A stretch of 64,000 bases of DNA, from positions 4,378 to 68,377 of the forward strand of contig DIWN01000058.1 of the NCBI GenBank assembly GCA_002423495.1, written 5' to 3'. The notes under the pieces were generated by a model. The model saw only the letters and a program-made list of their open reading frames with translations, was not told where the DNA came from and did no database searches. The position numbers and the translations under genes were made by a program. The stretch comes from Anaerolineaceae bacterium UBA6105. Its GTDB lineage: Bacteria > Chloroflexota > Anaerolineae > Anaerolineales > Anaerolineaceae. Positions 28,201-35,694 of the stretch are shown here, piece by piece (position 1 is the first letter of the stretch; each line of letters opens with the position of its first letter).

Positions 28201-28358
28201 TTTCCATTGGCAGTCGGTGGGCCTTCAAACATCACATAAGGTTTGCGATCCTTGCGCTCGTCTGAGGATTTCTTGAAAATCTCGTTCGCCTGCCAAAAAC
28301 GCAGGCGCGCCTCTTCCTCCTGCTGGATATTCAATCGCGATGACACTGGTTTGAACAT
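25197..28358 (-). CDS. ileS: Isoleucyl-tRNA synthetase
   Basis: A 1053-residue class I synthetase. The ATP-site signatures are GVHHVL (HIGH type, near residue 53) and KMSKHKGN (near residue 594). The connecting domain carries cysteine pairs CPRCGTP and CPKC for zinc, and the editing region has TTTPWTLPGN. Length and C-terminal layout resemble the longer, eukaryote-like IleS type that is often mupirocin-tolerant; this is family inference only. Expression is controlled by the T-box leader and promoter just upstream. The ribosome site GAGGAG lies 5 bases before the ATG. Confidence 0.96.
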   Translation of the reverse strand: MFKPVSSRLNIQQEEEARLRFWQANEIFKKSSDERKDRKPYVMFEGPPTANGKPGVHHVLARAFKDMFPRFRTMQGYFVDRRGGWDTHGLPVEIEVEKKLGFTEKSQIEEYGIEKFNALCRESAFSRIQEWEQLTERIAYWVDLSRAYVTYTNPYIESVWWLLRQIWDKDLLYQGYKVVPYCPRCGTPLSNHEVAQGYADAVDPSITVRLPLVDEPNTYLLVWTTTPWTLPGNVAVAAHPDLDYVMVRVEGEANERLILAKELVPLVFGDKKVEVLKSMKGKALEGKKYAPLYSFLPPDKPAHYVVNADYVTTSDGTGLVHIAPAFGMDDMAVSKVYDLPVLLTIDDEGKFKPAVSPWAGMFVKDADPLIMEDLKQRGLLFNRGTVTHTYPFCWRCDTPLLYMARSTWFIRTSKIKERMVELNREINWVPEHIKEGRFGNWLENNVDWALGRDRYWGTPLPVWVCESCGHQHCVGSVAELSELTGQDQSELELHRPYVDNVHFNCPKCKEGRMTRVSELIDVWFDSGAMPVAQWHYPFENLDEFKQQFPADFICEAVDQTRGWFYSLHAISTLVFDNLCFENVICLGLILDGESQKMSKHKGNVVDPWEVIDGYGADAMRWYLYTSSPPGNERRFSRELVGEVVRSFMLTLWNTYSFFVTYANLDDWTPDSSVIPQFSDLDRWLLSSLETLVRDVTKAYETYDVIGATRPIEAFVDNLSNWYLRRSRRRFWKSESDADKAAAYETLYRALVTVSKLLAPSMPFMAETLYQNLVRSANDQAPISVHLAEWPKADLSMIDETLNHQMGVVMKLASLGHAARNKSNVKVRQPLSEVAFAVGSADEMEVVDQFREILEDELNVKQVRTLGGSEEAVEYSLNPLPKQLGQKYKGLLPKVRQAILDLPAKESAERLLAGLNLVIKVDDKHYEILPDEVEVHAAAKEGFAVATDGPYLAALVTTISQELFYEGLAREFVRRVQDQRKSLGLDIADRIKIYFQASEALSEAVKQNESYIAAETLALAVLDEDLPHGLTQAHDAFDGEELHFALQTVQGVSA

Positions 28359-28394
28359 AATAGCTCCTCTTGCGGCTGATGTTTACCAGCCTGA

Positions 28395-28656
28395 AAATAA
28401 AAAGGCTCGTCCCACTACAGGGACGAGCCGAAACTCGCGGTACCACCCCGCTTCCCAGCCATGCTGAGCGCTTGTTGCATGTTTTTTAATCATGCACCCT
28501 CTGTAACGGAAGGGCTGTCCGGCGCGCTTACTATCGTTGAACGGGTTCAGCTTGCGGCTCTGGAAGGATTTTCGCACAGGAGGTTCTGCCCGGCTTCCAC
28601 CATCCCGGTTCGCTATCAGTCTGCCTGCAGTACTCGTTTCCGTCTATGCCGATCAA
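28395..28656 (-). promoter_or_regulatory. T-box riboswitch leader of ileS (probable AUC specifier)
   Basis: The minus strand carries the T-box core GGGGTGGTACCGCG (28436-28449), followed at once by the terminator. Stem I begins near 28644 and contains AGTA (near 28634-28631), as in the loop-E/S-turn of T-boxes. A probable specifier codon ATC (28567-28569) lies on the 3' side of stem I, fitting tRNA-Ile. Uncharged tRNA-Ile would pair through its CCA end and allow read-through into ileS. The span is estimated from the promoter to the terminator. Confidence 0.88.
28399..28429 (-). terminator. T-box terminator hairpin of ileS
   Basis: On the minus strand GGCTCGTCCC and GGGACGAGCC pair in a 10-bp stem with loop TGTAGT, followed by TTTTTATTTT. 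This is the regulated terminator of the ileS T-box leader. Its left arm directly follows the T-box sequence, so antiterminator and terminator compete. Confidence 0.9.
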
Positions 28657-28662
28657 AAAATA

Positions 28663-28691
28663 ATTATCTCATAGCACTAAAAGCTTGTCAA
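28663..28691 (-). promoter_or_regulatory. Sigma-70 promoter of the ileS T-box leader
   Basis: On the minus strand TTGACA (28686-28691) and GATAAT (28663-28668) are spaced by exactly 17 bases. Transcription would start near 28656, just ahead of T-box stem I. Confidence 0.82.
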
Positions 28692-28701
28692 ACCTTGCGA
28701 T

Positions 28702-28727
28702 AAAAAAAAGACCTTCTTGCGAAGGTC
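28702..28727 (-). terminator. Intrinsic terminator after tRNA-His
   Basis: GACCTTC and GAAGGTC pair around a GCAA loop on the minus strand, followed by eight T. It lies 4 bases beyond the tRNA-His 3' end and separates it from the ileS promoter. Confidence 0.88.
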
Positions 28728-28730
28728 CTG

Positions 28731-28802
28731 GGTGCCTGGAGGGGGTCGAACCCTCAACATCTTCATCCACAGTGAAGTACTCTGCCATTGAGCTACAGGC
28801 AC
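28731..28802 (-). tRNA. tRNA-His (anticodon GTG)
   Basis: The minus strand folds into a complete cloverleaf. The acceptor stem is GTGCCTG with CAGGCAC. The anticodon stem CTTCA/TGAAG encloses loop CTGTGGA with anticodon GTG, and the T-arm is GAGGGTTCGACCCCCTC. A G precedes position 1 (base 28803 complement) and the discriminator is C, the hallmark pair of bacterial tRNA-His. The CCA end is not encoded. It lies downstream of hisS, its own synthetase gene, on the same strand. Confidence 0.95.
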
Positions 28803-28875
28803 CATGTAGGCGGCAATTCTAACATACCCCTTGCAGTCTCGCAAGCATAATTTTTGATGATATTTCGTATCAGCC

Positions 28876-30138
28876 TTAGGGTCTCTGACGTAAGTGATCG
28901 ATCAACTTTGCGCGTTCAACGCTCACCTGCTCATAGCTGTGCAGATCTTTGACCACCACCGTGTTTGCCTCAATCTCCTCAGGTCCGAGCACCAATGCCC
29001 TGCTCAATCCAAGGCGGTCAGCATACTTGAACTGTTTTCCCAGTTTTTCGGGCTCTGCCTGGATCACTTTGAAACCTGCAGCACGCAGTTGACTTGCCAG
29101 GCGAATTGATTCAGCCAGAGTTTCTTCATTAAACACGGTCACAAACAGGGTTTCGGGATCCACGAGGTCTGCCGGGATCAAGCCATAGGCTTCCAAAACC
29201 AGCATGATCACCACATCCCCCATCGCAAAGCCCACCCCGGGCAAAGGATTTCCGCCGACATCTCCCACCAGGTTGGCGTAATGCCCGCCTCCCAAGATCG
29301 CCCGGAACTCACCATTGACGGCATGTGCTTCAAAAACAGTGCCAGTGTAATAATCCAATCCACGGATGATCTTCGGATCAAACGTTACGTATTCCTGAAC
29401 GCCCAGATCTTCAAGCAAAGCAAACAGAGTTCTCATCTGCTCAGAATCCCGCCAGAGCTCCTGGTTTTCGAGTAATTTACGGATGGCCTCAAGCTGCTCA
29501 GCGTTCAGACCTTCTGCCAACACCTTCTCATCCCAAACATCTGCCGGCAATTTGTCAATCCGGTCAATCAGATGCAGCATCGCAGGCTTTTGTTCTGCAT
29601 TGATTCCAATCTTGCTTAGTTGCCCATCCATTAACTGACGATCGTTTACATAGAGCTTGACCTGGTTGGGGTTCAACCCGACATTTTCCAGAAAAGTTGC
29701 TGCCACAGCCAGTAATTCCGCGTCTGCCTGGATGGAATCGCTGCCAATCTGGTCAACATTCCACTGAAAGAACTCACGCGTGCGCCCTTTTTGCGGTCGT
29801 TCATAGCGCCAAAACGGACCAAATGCCCACCATCTCAAGGGGTAAGTCAACTGGTTTTGTTTGGATGCAACCATGCGTGTCAGCGTGGGTGTGAGTTCAG
29901 GGCGCAAGGTGATCGGGTCACCGCCGCGGTCATTAAAGACAAAGGCCTGTTCCTTTACAAGCTCTTCCCCCGATTTCGCTGCGTAGAGATCAATCGTCTC
30001 CAGGCATGGTCCATCATACATCTGGTAGCCAAATGCTTCCGAAGCTTCAGTTAGCTTCTGAATCAACCACTGGCGTTTTGCCATCTCATCGGGGTAAAAA
30101 TCGCGTGTACCCTTGACACTTTTGATCACATTCTTCAT
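28876..30138 (-). CDS. hisS: Histidyl-tRNA synthetase
   Basis: A 420-residue class II synthetase. It starts with KGTRDFYPDEM (motif 1 region) and continues with QKGRTREFFQWNVDQIG (motif 2 with the class II arginine), GLDYYTGTVFEA and GGGHYANLV (histidine-specific region), and GVGFAMGDVVIML (motif 3). The C-terminal anticodon-binding domain follows. The length is normal. The tRNA-His gene lies 73 bases downstream on the same strand. A TATACT box (30165-30170, minus) is a possible -10, with no clear -35. Confidence 0.95.
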   Translation of the reverse strand: MKNVIKSVKGTRDFYPDEMAKRQWLIQKLTEASEAFGYQMYDGPCLETIDLYAAKSGEELVKEQAFVFNDRGGDPITLRPELTPTLTRMVASKQNQLTYPLRWWAFGPFWRYERPQKGRTREFFQWNVDQIGSDSIQADAELLAVAATFLENVGLNPNQVKLYVNDRQLMDGQLSKIGINAEQKPAMLHLIDRIDKLPADVWDEKVLAEGLNAEQLEAIRKLLENQELWRDSEQMRTLFALLEDLGVQEYVTFDPKIIRGLDYYTGTVFEAHAVNGEFRAILGGGHYANLVGDVGGNPLPGVGFAMGDVVIMLVLEAYGLIPADLVDPETLFVTVFNEETLAESIRLASQLRAAGFKVIQAEPEKLGKQFKYADRLGLSRALVLGPEEIEANTVVVKDLHSYEQVSVERAKLIDHLRQRP

Positions 30139-30222
30139 AACAACCTCTTTGTACTTAACTCATTAGTATAACATGTCGGGTTTCGAGTAAAATAAACCAA
30201 GTAACTTTTAAGAGGATGCGAA

Positions 30223-30594
30223 ATGAAATTTTTGGATGTAATTGCTATTTGTGAAGGCACGCTCGTCACACCAGATGTAGACCAAGTTCCAGAAATCAAA
30301 GGCGGCTTTGCTGGCGATCTGATGAGTGATGTGCTTGCTTCGATCCAGTCTGAAGCGGTGCTTATAACTGGTCTCTGCAATCCCCAGGTTGTTCGCACAG
30401 CTTTAATTGCAGATGTCCGCTTGATCATTTTTGCGCGGGGAAAGAAACCTGGCAATGATATCCTCCATCTTGCAAAAGAGGAAAACCTACCTGTTGCTAC
30501 TTCGCACCTGGGTCTCTACGAGATTTCAGGCCGGCTCTCCCAAGCCGGATTACCCAGCTGTGAAGTGGAATTGAATCTCTTTCCAAACGACTAG
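30223..30594 (+). CDS. DRTGG-domain protein, first of two
   Basis: A 123-residue single DRTGG-type domain, with the typical GGFAGDLMSDVLAS turn replacing the literal DRTGG and a later strand-helix region ISGRLSQAG. Such stand-alone domains occur next to CBS-pair/HATPase and PHP genes in front of bifurcating hydrogenases, mostly in Clostridia and Thermotogota. Their ligand is unknown; a sensing or regulatory role is presumed. AAGAGG lies before the ATG. It heads the hydrogenase operon, 6 bases before the CBS-HATPase gene. Confidence 0.75.
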   Translation: MKFLDVIAICEGTLVTPDVDQVPEIKGGFAGDLMSDVLASIQSEAVLITGLCNPQVVRTALIADVRLIIFARGKKPGNDILHLAKEENLPVATSHLGLYEISGRLSQAGLPSCEVELNLFPND

Positions 30595-30600
30595 GCTTTA

Positions 30601-31551
30601 ATGAGCGACCAGGCTACTGTCTCCGATAAAAATGCTGGCATGATCACCAGGGTTGAGGAACTTGGCTATGAACTAAAAATCGGCCAGGTGATGACCACAA
30701 AGGTTGTCACACTCTCCCCTGAGACAACCATTCTTGAAGCGCTTGATGTGTTCAAACAACATCGCATCTCGGGCACTCCAGTTACGGTTGAAGGCGAACT
30801 TGTTGGCATCATTTCCACCGAAGACCTGATCCGTGCTCTAAGGGACGGGAGAATCGATCGCAGCGTCTCAACCTACATGACTAAAGATTTGATCACTGTC
30901 AAAGCCACAGACTACATTGTGGAAGCCCTGAAGGTATTTGCAAAAACAAAAGTCGGACGCTTGCCAGTTGTGAATGAGAACAACAAATTGATTGGGCTGA
31001 TTACCAAAGGAGATATTACCAACGGCTTGTTAACCGCCCTTCAACGGGACTATCAGGCTGAGGAAATTATCCGTTATCGCGCTTCACACCTGTTTGAGGA
31101 CATCGAATCCGACCGCACCAGCCTCATCCTGCGGTATCGCATCATCAAAGATGACTTTGTCCACGGTGGTGCAGCTTCCAACAACATCAAAAGAGCCCTC
31201 CTGCGCCTGGGCGCGAACCGACAGATCGCCAGAAAATGTGGAATTGCTGTATATGAATCTGAGATGAACCTGATCATCCACACCAACAACGGCGGCTTCC
31301 TTAGGGTCGAAATAGAGCCACACAAAATTACGATAGAAGCTTATGATGATGGACCCGGCATTGATGACGTCGAAAAAGCCTTAACCCCTGGATATTCCAC
31401 CGCCACCGAAGAGATCCGCGACAAAGGCTTTGGGGCAGGTATGGGTTTGGTCAACATTCGCTCCTGTGTCGATGAAATGAGCCTCAAGTCCTCAAAGGAA
31501 AGCGGCACAAATCTATTTATGACCATGTATTTGGACAAACCCGGAAATTGA
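30601..31551 (+). CDS. CBS-pair plus GHKL ATPase (anti-sigma/RsbW-like) sensor protein
   Basis: A 316-residue protein. Two CBS domains occupy about residues 25-150 (VMTTKVVTLSPETTILEAL and YMTKDLITVKATDYIVEAL). A GHKL ATPase domain covers about 175-310 with DDGPGIDD (G1 box) and GFGAGMGL (G2 box). CBS pairs bind adenine nucleotides or NAD(H)-like ligands; the ATPase resembles serine-kinase anti-sigma factors but has no histidine-kinase H-box. It probably senses energy or redox charge and controls hydrogenase synthesis or activity. It sits between two DRTGG genes. Confidence 0.85.
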   Translation: MSDQATVSDKNAGMITRVEELGYELKIGQVMTTKVVTLSPETTILEALDVFKQHRISGTPVTVEGELVGIISTEDLIRALRDGRIDRSVSTYMTKDLITVKATDYIVEALKVFAKTKVGRLPVVNENNKLIGLITKGDITNGLLTALQRDYQAEEIIRYRASHLFEDIESDRTSLILRYRIIKDDFVHGGAASNNIKRALLRLGANRQIARKCGIAVYESEMNLIIHTNNGGFLRVEIEPHKITIEAYDDGPGIDDVEKALTPGYSTATEEIRDKGFGAGMGLVNIRSCVDEMSLKSSKESGTNLFMTMYLDKPGN

Positions 31552-31564
31552 GGTCCGACGATCC

Positions 31565-31924
31565 ATGTGCTCACTCCAGACTATTTTAGACACCATCGAA
31601 CTTCAAGTTCTGACAGAACCACTCGAGTACTCGCAAATTGAAATCACATCCGGCTACACTTCGGACCTTCTCAGTTGCGTAATGACTGGCGCCCTGGCTG
31701 ATGGTATTTGGGTCACTTTGATTGCCAACATCAACATTGTGGCGGTTGCTTCCTTGTTGGAAATTCCCGCCATCATCATCACAGAAAATGCTCAACCGGA
31801 TGCAGCCGCCATTGCCCGCGCAAACCAGGAAGGCATCGTGCTGCTCTCCACGCCCGTTGGAAGTTACCAGATCGTTGGAAGACTCTGGGAACTGGGGATT
31901 AAAGATACTGATCCAAACCAATGA
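31565..31924 (+). CDS. DRTGG-domain protein, second of two
   Basis: A 119-residue single-domain protein similar in layout to the one at 30223. It shows ITSGYTSDLLSCVMTGA and a C-terminal YQIVGRLWELG. It contains two cysteines near the N-terminus and centre but no metal motif. No strong ribosome site precedes the ATG, so translation may depend on the upstream gene 13 bases before. It overlaps the PHP gene by 4 bases. Confidence 0.72.
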   Translation: MCSLQTILDTIELQVLTEPLEYSQIEITSGYTSDLLSCVMTGALADGIWVTLIANINIVAVASLLEIPAIIITENAQPDAAAIARANQEGIVLLSTPVGSYQIVGRLWELGIKDTDPNQ

Positions 31925-32634
31925 AAAGCCTCAAGGCAGAACTCCATATCCACACCGTGCTCTCTCCCTGTGCCACGTTGGAAATGCTGCCACCTTTTAT
32001 TGTCGAACGCGCCCTCGAAACCCACACACACCTGATTGCGATAACTGATCATAACGCCAGTGCCAACGTACCCGCCGTTATCAAAGCTGCAGAAGGCAGC
32101 GAGCTGACCGTCCTGCCCGGGATAGAGCTTACCACTGCAGAGGAAATTCACGTTGTATGCCTTTTTGATACGTACTCACAACTGGCAGAGTTCCAAAAAA
32201 TTGTCGATCAAAATTTGCCGAATATTCCCAATAATCCTGACTTCTTTGGCATGCAGTTGATCGTGGACTCAGAGGGGAATTATGTCGATACAGAAGAACG
32301 CCTTCTCAGCAACGCCACCTTTCTCTCGATCAACGAAGCTCAACGGCATGTGCAGCGCCTGGGAGGTATCTTCATCCCTGCCCACGTTAATCGGGAGGAG
32401 AATGGTCTCTTGCCCCGCCTCGGCGGCATTCCTCCTGAACTGAATTTATCGGTCCTCGAGATTTACGGCATTTCCAAAGCTGAAGCTATCCAACGCTATC
32501 CCTGCCTTAAAGATTACCATCTCATCCCCAGTTCCGATGCCCATGATCTTGACGCAATCTCGGGCGTCCTGCGGTTGGAATTGGAGGAAATTTCCGTTGC
32601 GGCATTACTTCAGGCCTTTCAAACCCAATATTGA
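31921..32634 (+). CDS. PHP-domain phosphoesterase
   Basis: A 237-residue PHP protein. Metal-binding motifs are ELHIHT, ITDHN, PGIELTT, PAHV and SSDAHD, so the trinuclear site looks complete. PHP proteins hydrolyse phosphoester bonds, for example of nucleotides or histidinol phosphate. This short stand-alone type belongs to the regulatory set preceding bifurcating hydrogenases. Its substrate may be a signal nucleotide, which is inference. It ends the regulatory block, followed by a 255-base gap. Confidence 0.85.
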   Translation: MKSLKAELHIHTVLSPCATLEMLPPFIVERALETHTHLIAITDHNASANVPAVIKAAEGSELTVLPGIELTTAEEIHVVCLFDTYSQLAEFQKIVDQNLPNIPNNPDFFGMQLIVDSEGNYVDTEERLLSNATFLSINEAQRHVQRLGGIFIPAHVNREENGLLPRLGGIPPELNLSVLEIYGISKAEAIQRYPCLKDYHLIPSSDAHDLDAISGVLRLELEEISVAALLQAFQTQY

Positions 32635-32889
32635 TAAGAAATGAATTGCTATCCTCATTGTATTGAAGTAAAATCATTGTGAAAATTTTTGCATTTAGAT
32701 TACTACAGAGACAATCTTGCCAGAGATTTGTTTTTTACTGCCTGGATGATCCTCTGTAGAAGGGAAAAAGATTGATTAATATAATTCAAACCCTGCGAGC
32801 AACCTTTAACAATCCGGTAAGGTTTTTATCAACTGCTTATAGCAGATAATGTCAACGCACCTAGCGTAAAAAATCCACAAAGGAAGATC
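32635..32889 (+). promoter_or_regulatory. Regulatory gap before the hydrogenase structural genes
   Basis: No gene is seen here. TTGCTA (32646-32651), 17 bases, TAAAAT (32669-32674) forms a plausible promoter with a long leader. CTACAGAG (32703-32710) and CTCTGTAG (32752-32759) are inverted copies in that leader. A second site has the perfect inverted repeat CTGCT-TAT-AGCAG (32833-32845) abutting GATAAT (32845-32850), like an operator on a -10 box. AAGGAAG precedes the ATG at 32890. Confidence 0.45.
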
Positions 32890-33381
32890 ATGGAAGAGAA
32901 CCCAACCCTAACCAAGCCCACAACTGATGACCTCAAGCAGGAAATTTCATTAATCCTGCAAGGAATAAACAAGGACCGGGAGAATCTGATCCCAATTCTC
33001 CACAAAATTACCCTACGATTTGGTTACATCTCCAGCCAGGCATTATACGAAGTTAGCGAACAAACAGCCATTCCACTTTCTGAAGTGTTCTCTGTCGCCA
33101 CCTTCTACCGCATGCTCCCCACCGAGGAGCGCGGCAGGCATGTGATTCTCTTCTGCGAGAGCCTGCCTTGCCACGTTGTTGGAGGGCGGGAAGTATTGCA
33201 AGCCCTAAAGGCAGAACTCCAGCTTGAACCAGGCCAAACCAACCCGGATAAGAAGTGGACACTTCTGACCACCAGCTGCCTGGGTGTGTGCAATTTTGGT
33301 CCGGTCATCTCAATCGATGGCAACATCCACGGGAATCTAACACCGGAATCCCTTCCAGAAATCCTGAAAAAATACGAGTAG
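32890..33381 (+). CDS. NuoE/HydC-like [2Fe-2S] thioredoxin-fold subunit, copy 1
   Basis: A 163-residue NuoE-family protein. The helical N-terminus ends in EVFSVATFYRM and the [2Fe-2S] ligands are intact: CESLPC (C-x4-C) and CLGVC (C-x3-C). It passes electrons from the flavin subunit. It pairs with the NuoF-like gene 8 bases downstream. A second NuoE copy follows at 35182. In bifurcating hydrogenases HydC is this subunit; why two are present is unclear. Confidence 0.9.
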   Translation: MEENPTLTKPTTDDLKQEISLILQGINKDRENLIPILHKITLRFGYISSQALYEVSEQTAIPLSEVFSVATFYRMLPTEERGRHVILFCESLPCHVVGGREVLQALKAELQLEPGQTNPDKKWTLLTTSCLGVCNFGPVISIDGNIHGNLTPESLPEILKKYE

Positions 33382-33389
33382 GAGCCGCA

Positions 33390-35006
33390 ATGAAAACAGT
33401 ACGTTCAATGGTTTTAGTATCGAACGATATCAAAAGCAAAGCCAACGCCTCGCAAGAAGTCATTGATGCTTTCAACCTGGCAATCAAAAAGCTGGATCTC
33501 GCCGATGAAGTGGCAGTTTCCACCATTCCTGAGGTTGGTACGGTCCGAAGCTTACCTTTGGTGGTGATTTTCCCGGAAGCCACGGTGTATGCTCCAGTGA
33601 AACCCGAGGATGTTCCTCACCTGGTTGAAGAACATCTCTATAAAGGCCGTGAAGTTCCGGATCTGAAGGTGAAAGACGCTGACACTTTACGAAAAGTTGC
33701 CTGGCTCACCCAGCGGAAAGGAACCCTGCCTGCTGAGAATAAAATCGTTCTAAAAAATGTTGGCCTAATAGATCCTGAAAGCATTGATGAGTTCTTTGCG
33801 TACGAAGGTGGACAGGCTTTTGCCACAGCCCTCCAGATGACCCCAGAGCTAGTTGTTGAGGTTATCAAAGCCTCTGGTTTGCGTGGTCGCGGAGGGGCTG
33901 GCTTCCCTGCCGGCATCAAATGGGATTCTGTTCGCAGAACGCCCGGCAAAAAGAAGTATGTGATTTGTAACGCCGATGAAAGCGAACCGGGCACCTTCAA
34001 GGACCGCATCATCATGGAAGGCGATCCATTCACCATCATAGAGGCAATGTTGATTGCAGGCTATGCAGTCGGCGCAGATGAAGGGTACATCTATATCCGC
34101 GGAGAGTACCAACTTGCGCTCGAACGTGTGCAAAAAGCTATCCAACAAGCCCGTGAATACGGCGTGCTGGGAAAAGACATTTTTGGCTCAGGTTTTGACT
34201 TCGATCTTCACATTCATGCTGGTGCAGGTGCTTACATCTGTGGCGAAGAAACTGCCTTGCTCGAGTCTATCGAAGGCGGCCGCGGTGAGCCGCGTGTCAA
34301 GCCCCCATATCCCACCACTTCTGGTCTTTGGGCTATGCCAACACTGATCAACAACGTAGAAACTTTTGCCAATATCCCACCGATCATCCTCAACGGCGCA
34401 GATTGGTTTAAATCCTTTGGCACACCTTCAAGCCCTGGCACCAAGGTCTACACCATCTTGGGCAATGTCAACAATACAGGATTGATTGAAGTTCCGATGG
34501 GGATCACTCTACGTGAAGTCATCAACATTTACGGCAAAGGAACCAAGGGCGGGCAGTTTAAATTTGCCCAGACTGGTGGTTCCAGTGGATCGATCATTCC
34601 TGCTGCGCTGCAAGATACCCCAATGGACTTTGACTCTTTCAGAAAAGTTGGCGTAGCTTTGGGCTCTGGCGCGCTATTGATCTGCAATGATTCCAACTGC
34701 ATTGTTGACTCAGTACGTGTTCTAACCCGCTTCTTCCAGGAGGAATGCTGCGGAAAATGCGTTCCATGTCGCGTTGGCACGGATCAAGCCTGGAAGGTCC
34801 TGACCGACATCTCAGAAGGGCGCGGAAAAATTGAAGATATCGCCCAATTGGAATGGCTCTGCAAAGGCATGGAAGAGTTTTCCAACTGCGGCTTGGGTCA
34901 GACAGCAGGAACACCGATCAAAAATATGCTCGACCACTTCCGTGCGGAAGTTGAAGCCCATATCAAACTTGGTGTCTGCCCCACTGGCGTTTGCCCCATG
35001 AGCTGA
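33390..35006 (+). CDS. NuoF/HydB-like NADH-binding flavoprotein, copy 1, with truncated ferredoxin tail
   Basis: A 538-residue protein. The N-terminal ~95 residues have a thioredoxin-like pattern ending in APVKPEDVPHLVEEHL but none of the four expected cysteines. The core has LRGRGGAGFPAG (FMN), CNADESEPGTFKD and GAGAYICGEETALL (NADH/FMN). The [4Fe-4S] ligands are CGKCVPC plus the Cys of NCGLGQ. The C-terminus ends at GVCPTGVCPMS, where paralogues continue into a two-cluster ferredoxin. Start ATG 33390 follows AGGAG; an upstream in-frame ATG at 33255 lies inside the previous gene and is rejected. It probably oxidises or reduces NAD(H) for the hydrogenase or an alternative acceptor. Confidence 0.9.
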   Translation: MKTVRSMVLVSNDIKSKANASQEVIDAFNLAIKKLDLADEVAVSTIPEVGTVRSLPLVVIFPEATVYAPVKPEDVPHLVEEHLYKGREVPDLKVKDADTLRKVAWLTQRKGTLPAENKIVLKNVGLIDPESIDEFFAYEGGQAFATALQMTPELVVEVIKASGLRGRGGAGFPAGIKWDSVRRTPGKKKYVICNADESEPGTFKDRIIMEGDPFTIIEAMLIAGYAVGADEGYIYIRGEYQLALERVQKAIQQAREYGVLGKDIFGSGFDFDLHIHAGAGAYICGEETALLESIEGGRGEPRVKPPYPTTSGLWAMPTLINNVETFANIPPIILNGADWFKSFGTPSSPGTKVYTILGNVNNTGLIEVPMGITLREVINIYGKGTKGGQFKFAQTGGSSGSIIPAALQDTPMDFDSFRKVGVALGSGALLICNDSNCIVDSVRVLTRFFQEECCGKCVPCRVGTDQAWKVLTDISEGRGKIEDIAQLEWLCKGMEEFSNCGLGQTAGTPIKNMLDHFRAEVEAHIKLGVCPTGVCPMS

Positions 35007-35094
35007 AATTGAAAAGCTCTGATTAGAAAGACTCTGCGGGTTGGTCTGCAAGAGGCAAACTGACCTGCTTCATTTTATAAAGTAACTTAGAAGG

Positions 35095-35123
35095 TTGACC
35101 AAACTACTTGAATTGAGTACACT
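35095..35123 (+). promoter_or_regulatory. Candidate internal promoter before the second HydC module
   Basis: TTGACC (35095-35100), 17 bases, TACACT (35118-35123). It lies in the 175-base gap between the first NuoF gene and the second NuoE gene and could give separate expression of the hydrogenase core. Confidence 0.45.
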
Positions 35124-35181
35124 ACGTGTAATATTTTTCACAAAGGTAACAAGCCTTTGAGATATAGGAGCATGTAACAAA

Positions 35182-35694
35182 ATGACATCAACACCCATGC
35201 AGCTGGATCCCCTCGAGAATCCCAAAATGAGAGAAGTTATCGATAATACCATCTCAGAATTCGGAGATCAAAATGGCGCTTTGATGGTAGTTCTCAACCA
35301 CCTCCAGGAGAGAGTGGGCTTTATCACCAAACCAATGCAAGCTTACGTTGCCGAAAAACTGGGTGTTCCAGTGAGCAAGGTCCATGGTGTGGTATCTTTT
35401 TATTCTTTCTTCACCACAGAACCCCGCGGTAAACATGTTGTAAAATTCTGCATAGGTACTGCCTGCTACGTTGGCGGAGCTTCCCAATTGATTGATAAAG
35501 CCAAGCAAGTGCTGGCCATCGAACCCGGTCAAACTACTCCAGACGGGCTGATCACCCTCGAAGTCTGCCGTTGTGTGGGAGCTTGCAGCCAGGCACCTGT
35601 TGTGGTGGTGGACGAAGCCAATCATGGGCGAGTGAAGCCTTCTCAATTCGGTAAGGTTTTGACGGATATCCAAAAAAGCGAGGCGGCAGTTTGA
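35182..35694 (+). CDS. hydC: NuoE/HydC-like [2Fe-2S] subunit, copy 2 (hydrogenase module)
   Basis: A 170-residue NuoE-family protein with VHGVVSFYSFF and intact ligands CIGTAC and CVGAC. It overlaps the GHKL ATPase gene by 4 bases. Together with the flavoprotein at 36661 and the NuoG-like subunit at 38466 it matches the HydC-HydB-HydA diaphorase/bifurcation module. The first NuoE at 32890 is a separate paralogue. The ribosome site AGGAG lies 11 bases before the ATG, a rather long spacing. Confidence 0.88.
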   Translation: MTSTPMQLDPLENPKMREVIDNTISEFGDQNGALMVVLNHLQERVGFITKPMQAYVAEKLGVPVSKVHGVVSFYSFFTTEPRGKHVVKFCIGTACYVGGASQLIDKAKQVLAIEPGQTTPDGLITLEVCRCVGACSQAPVVVVDEANHGRVKPSQFGKVLTDIQKSEAAV

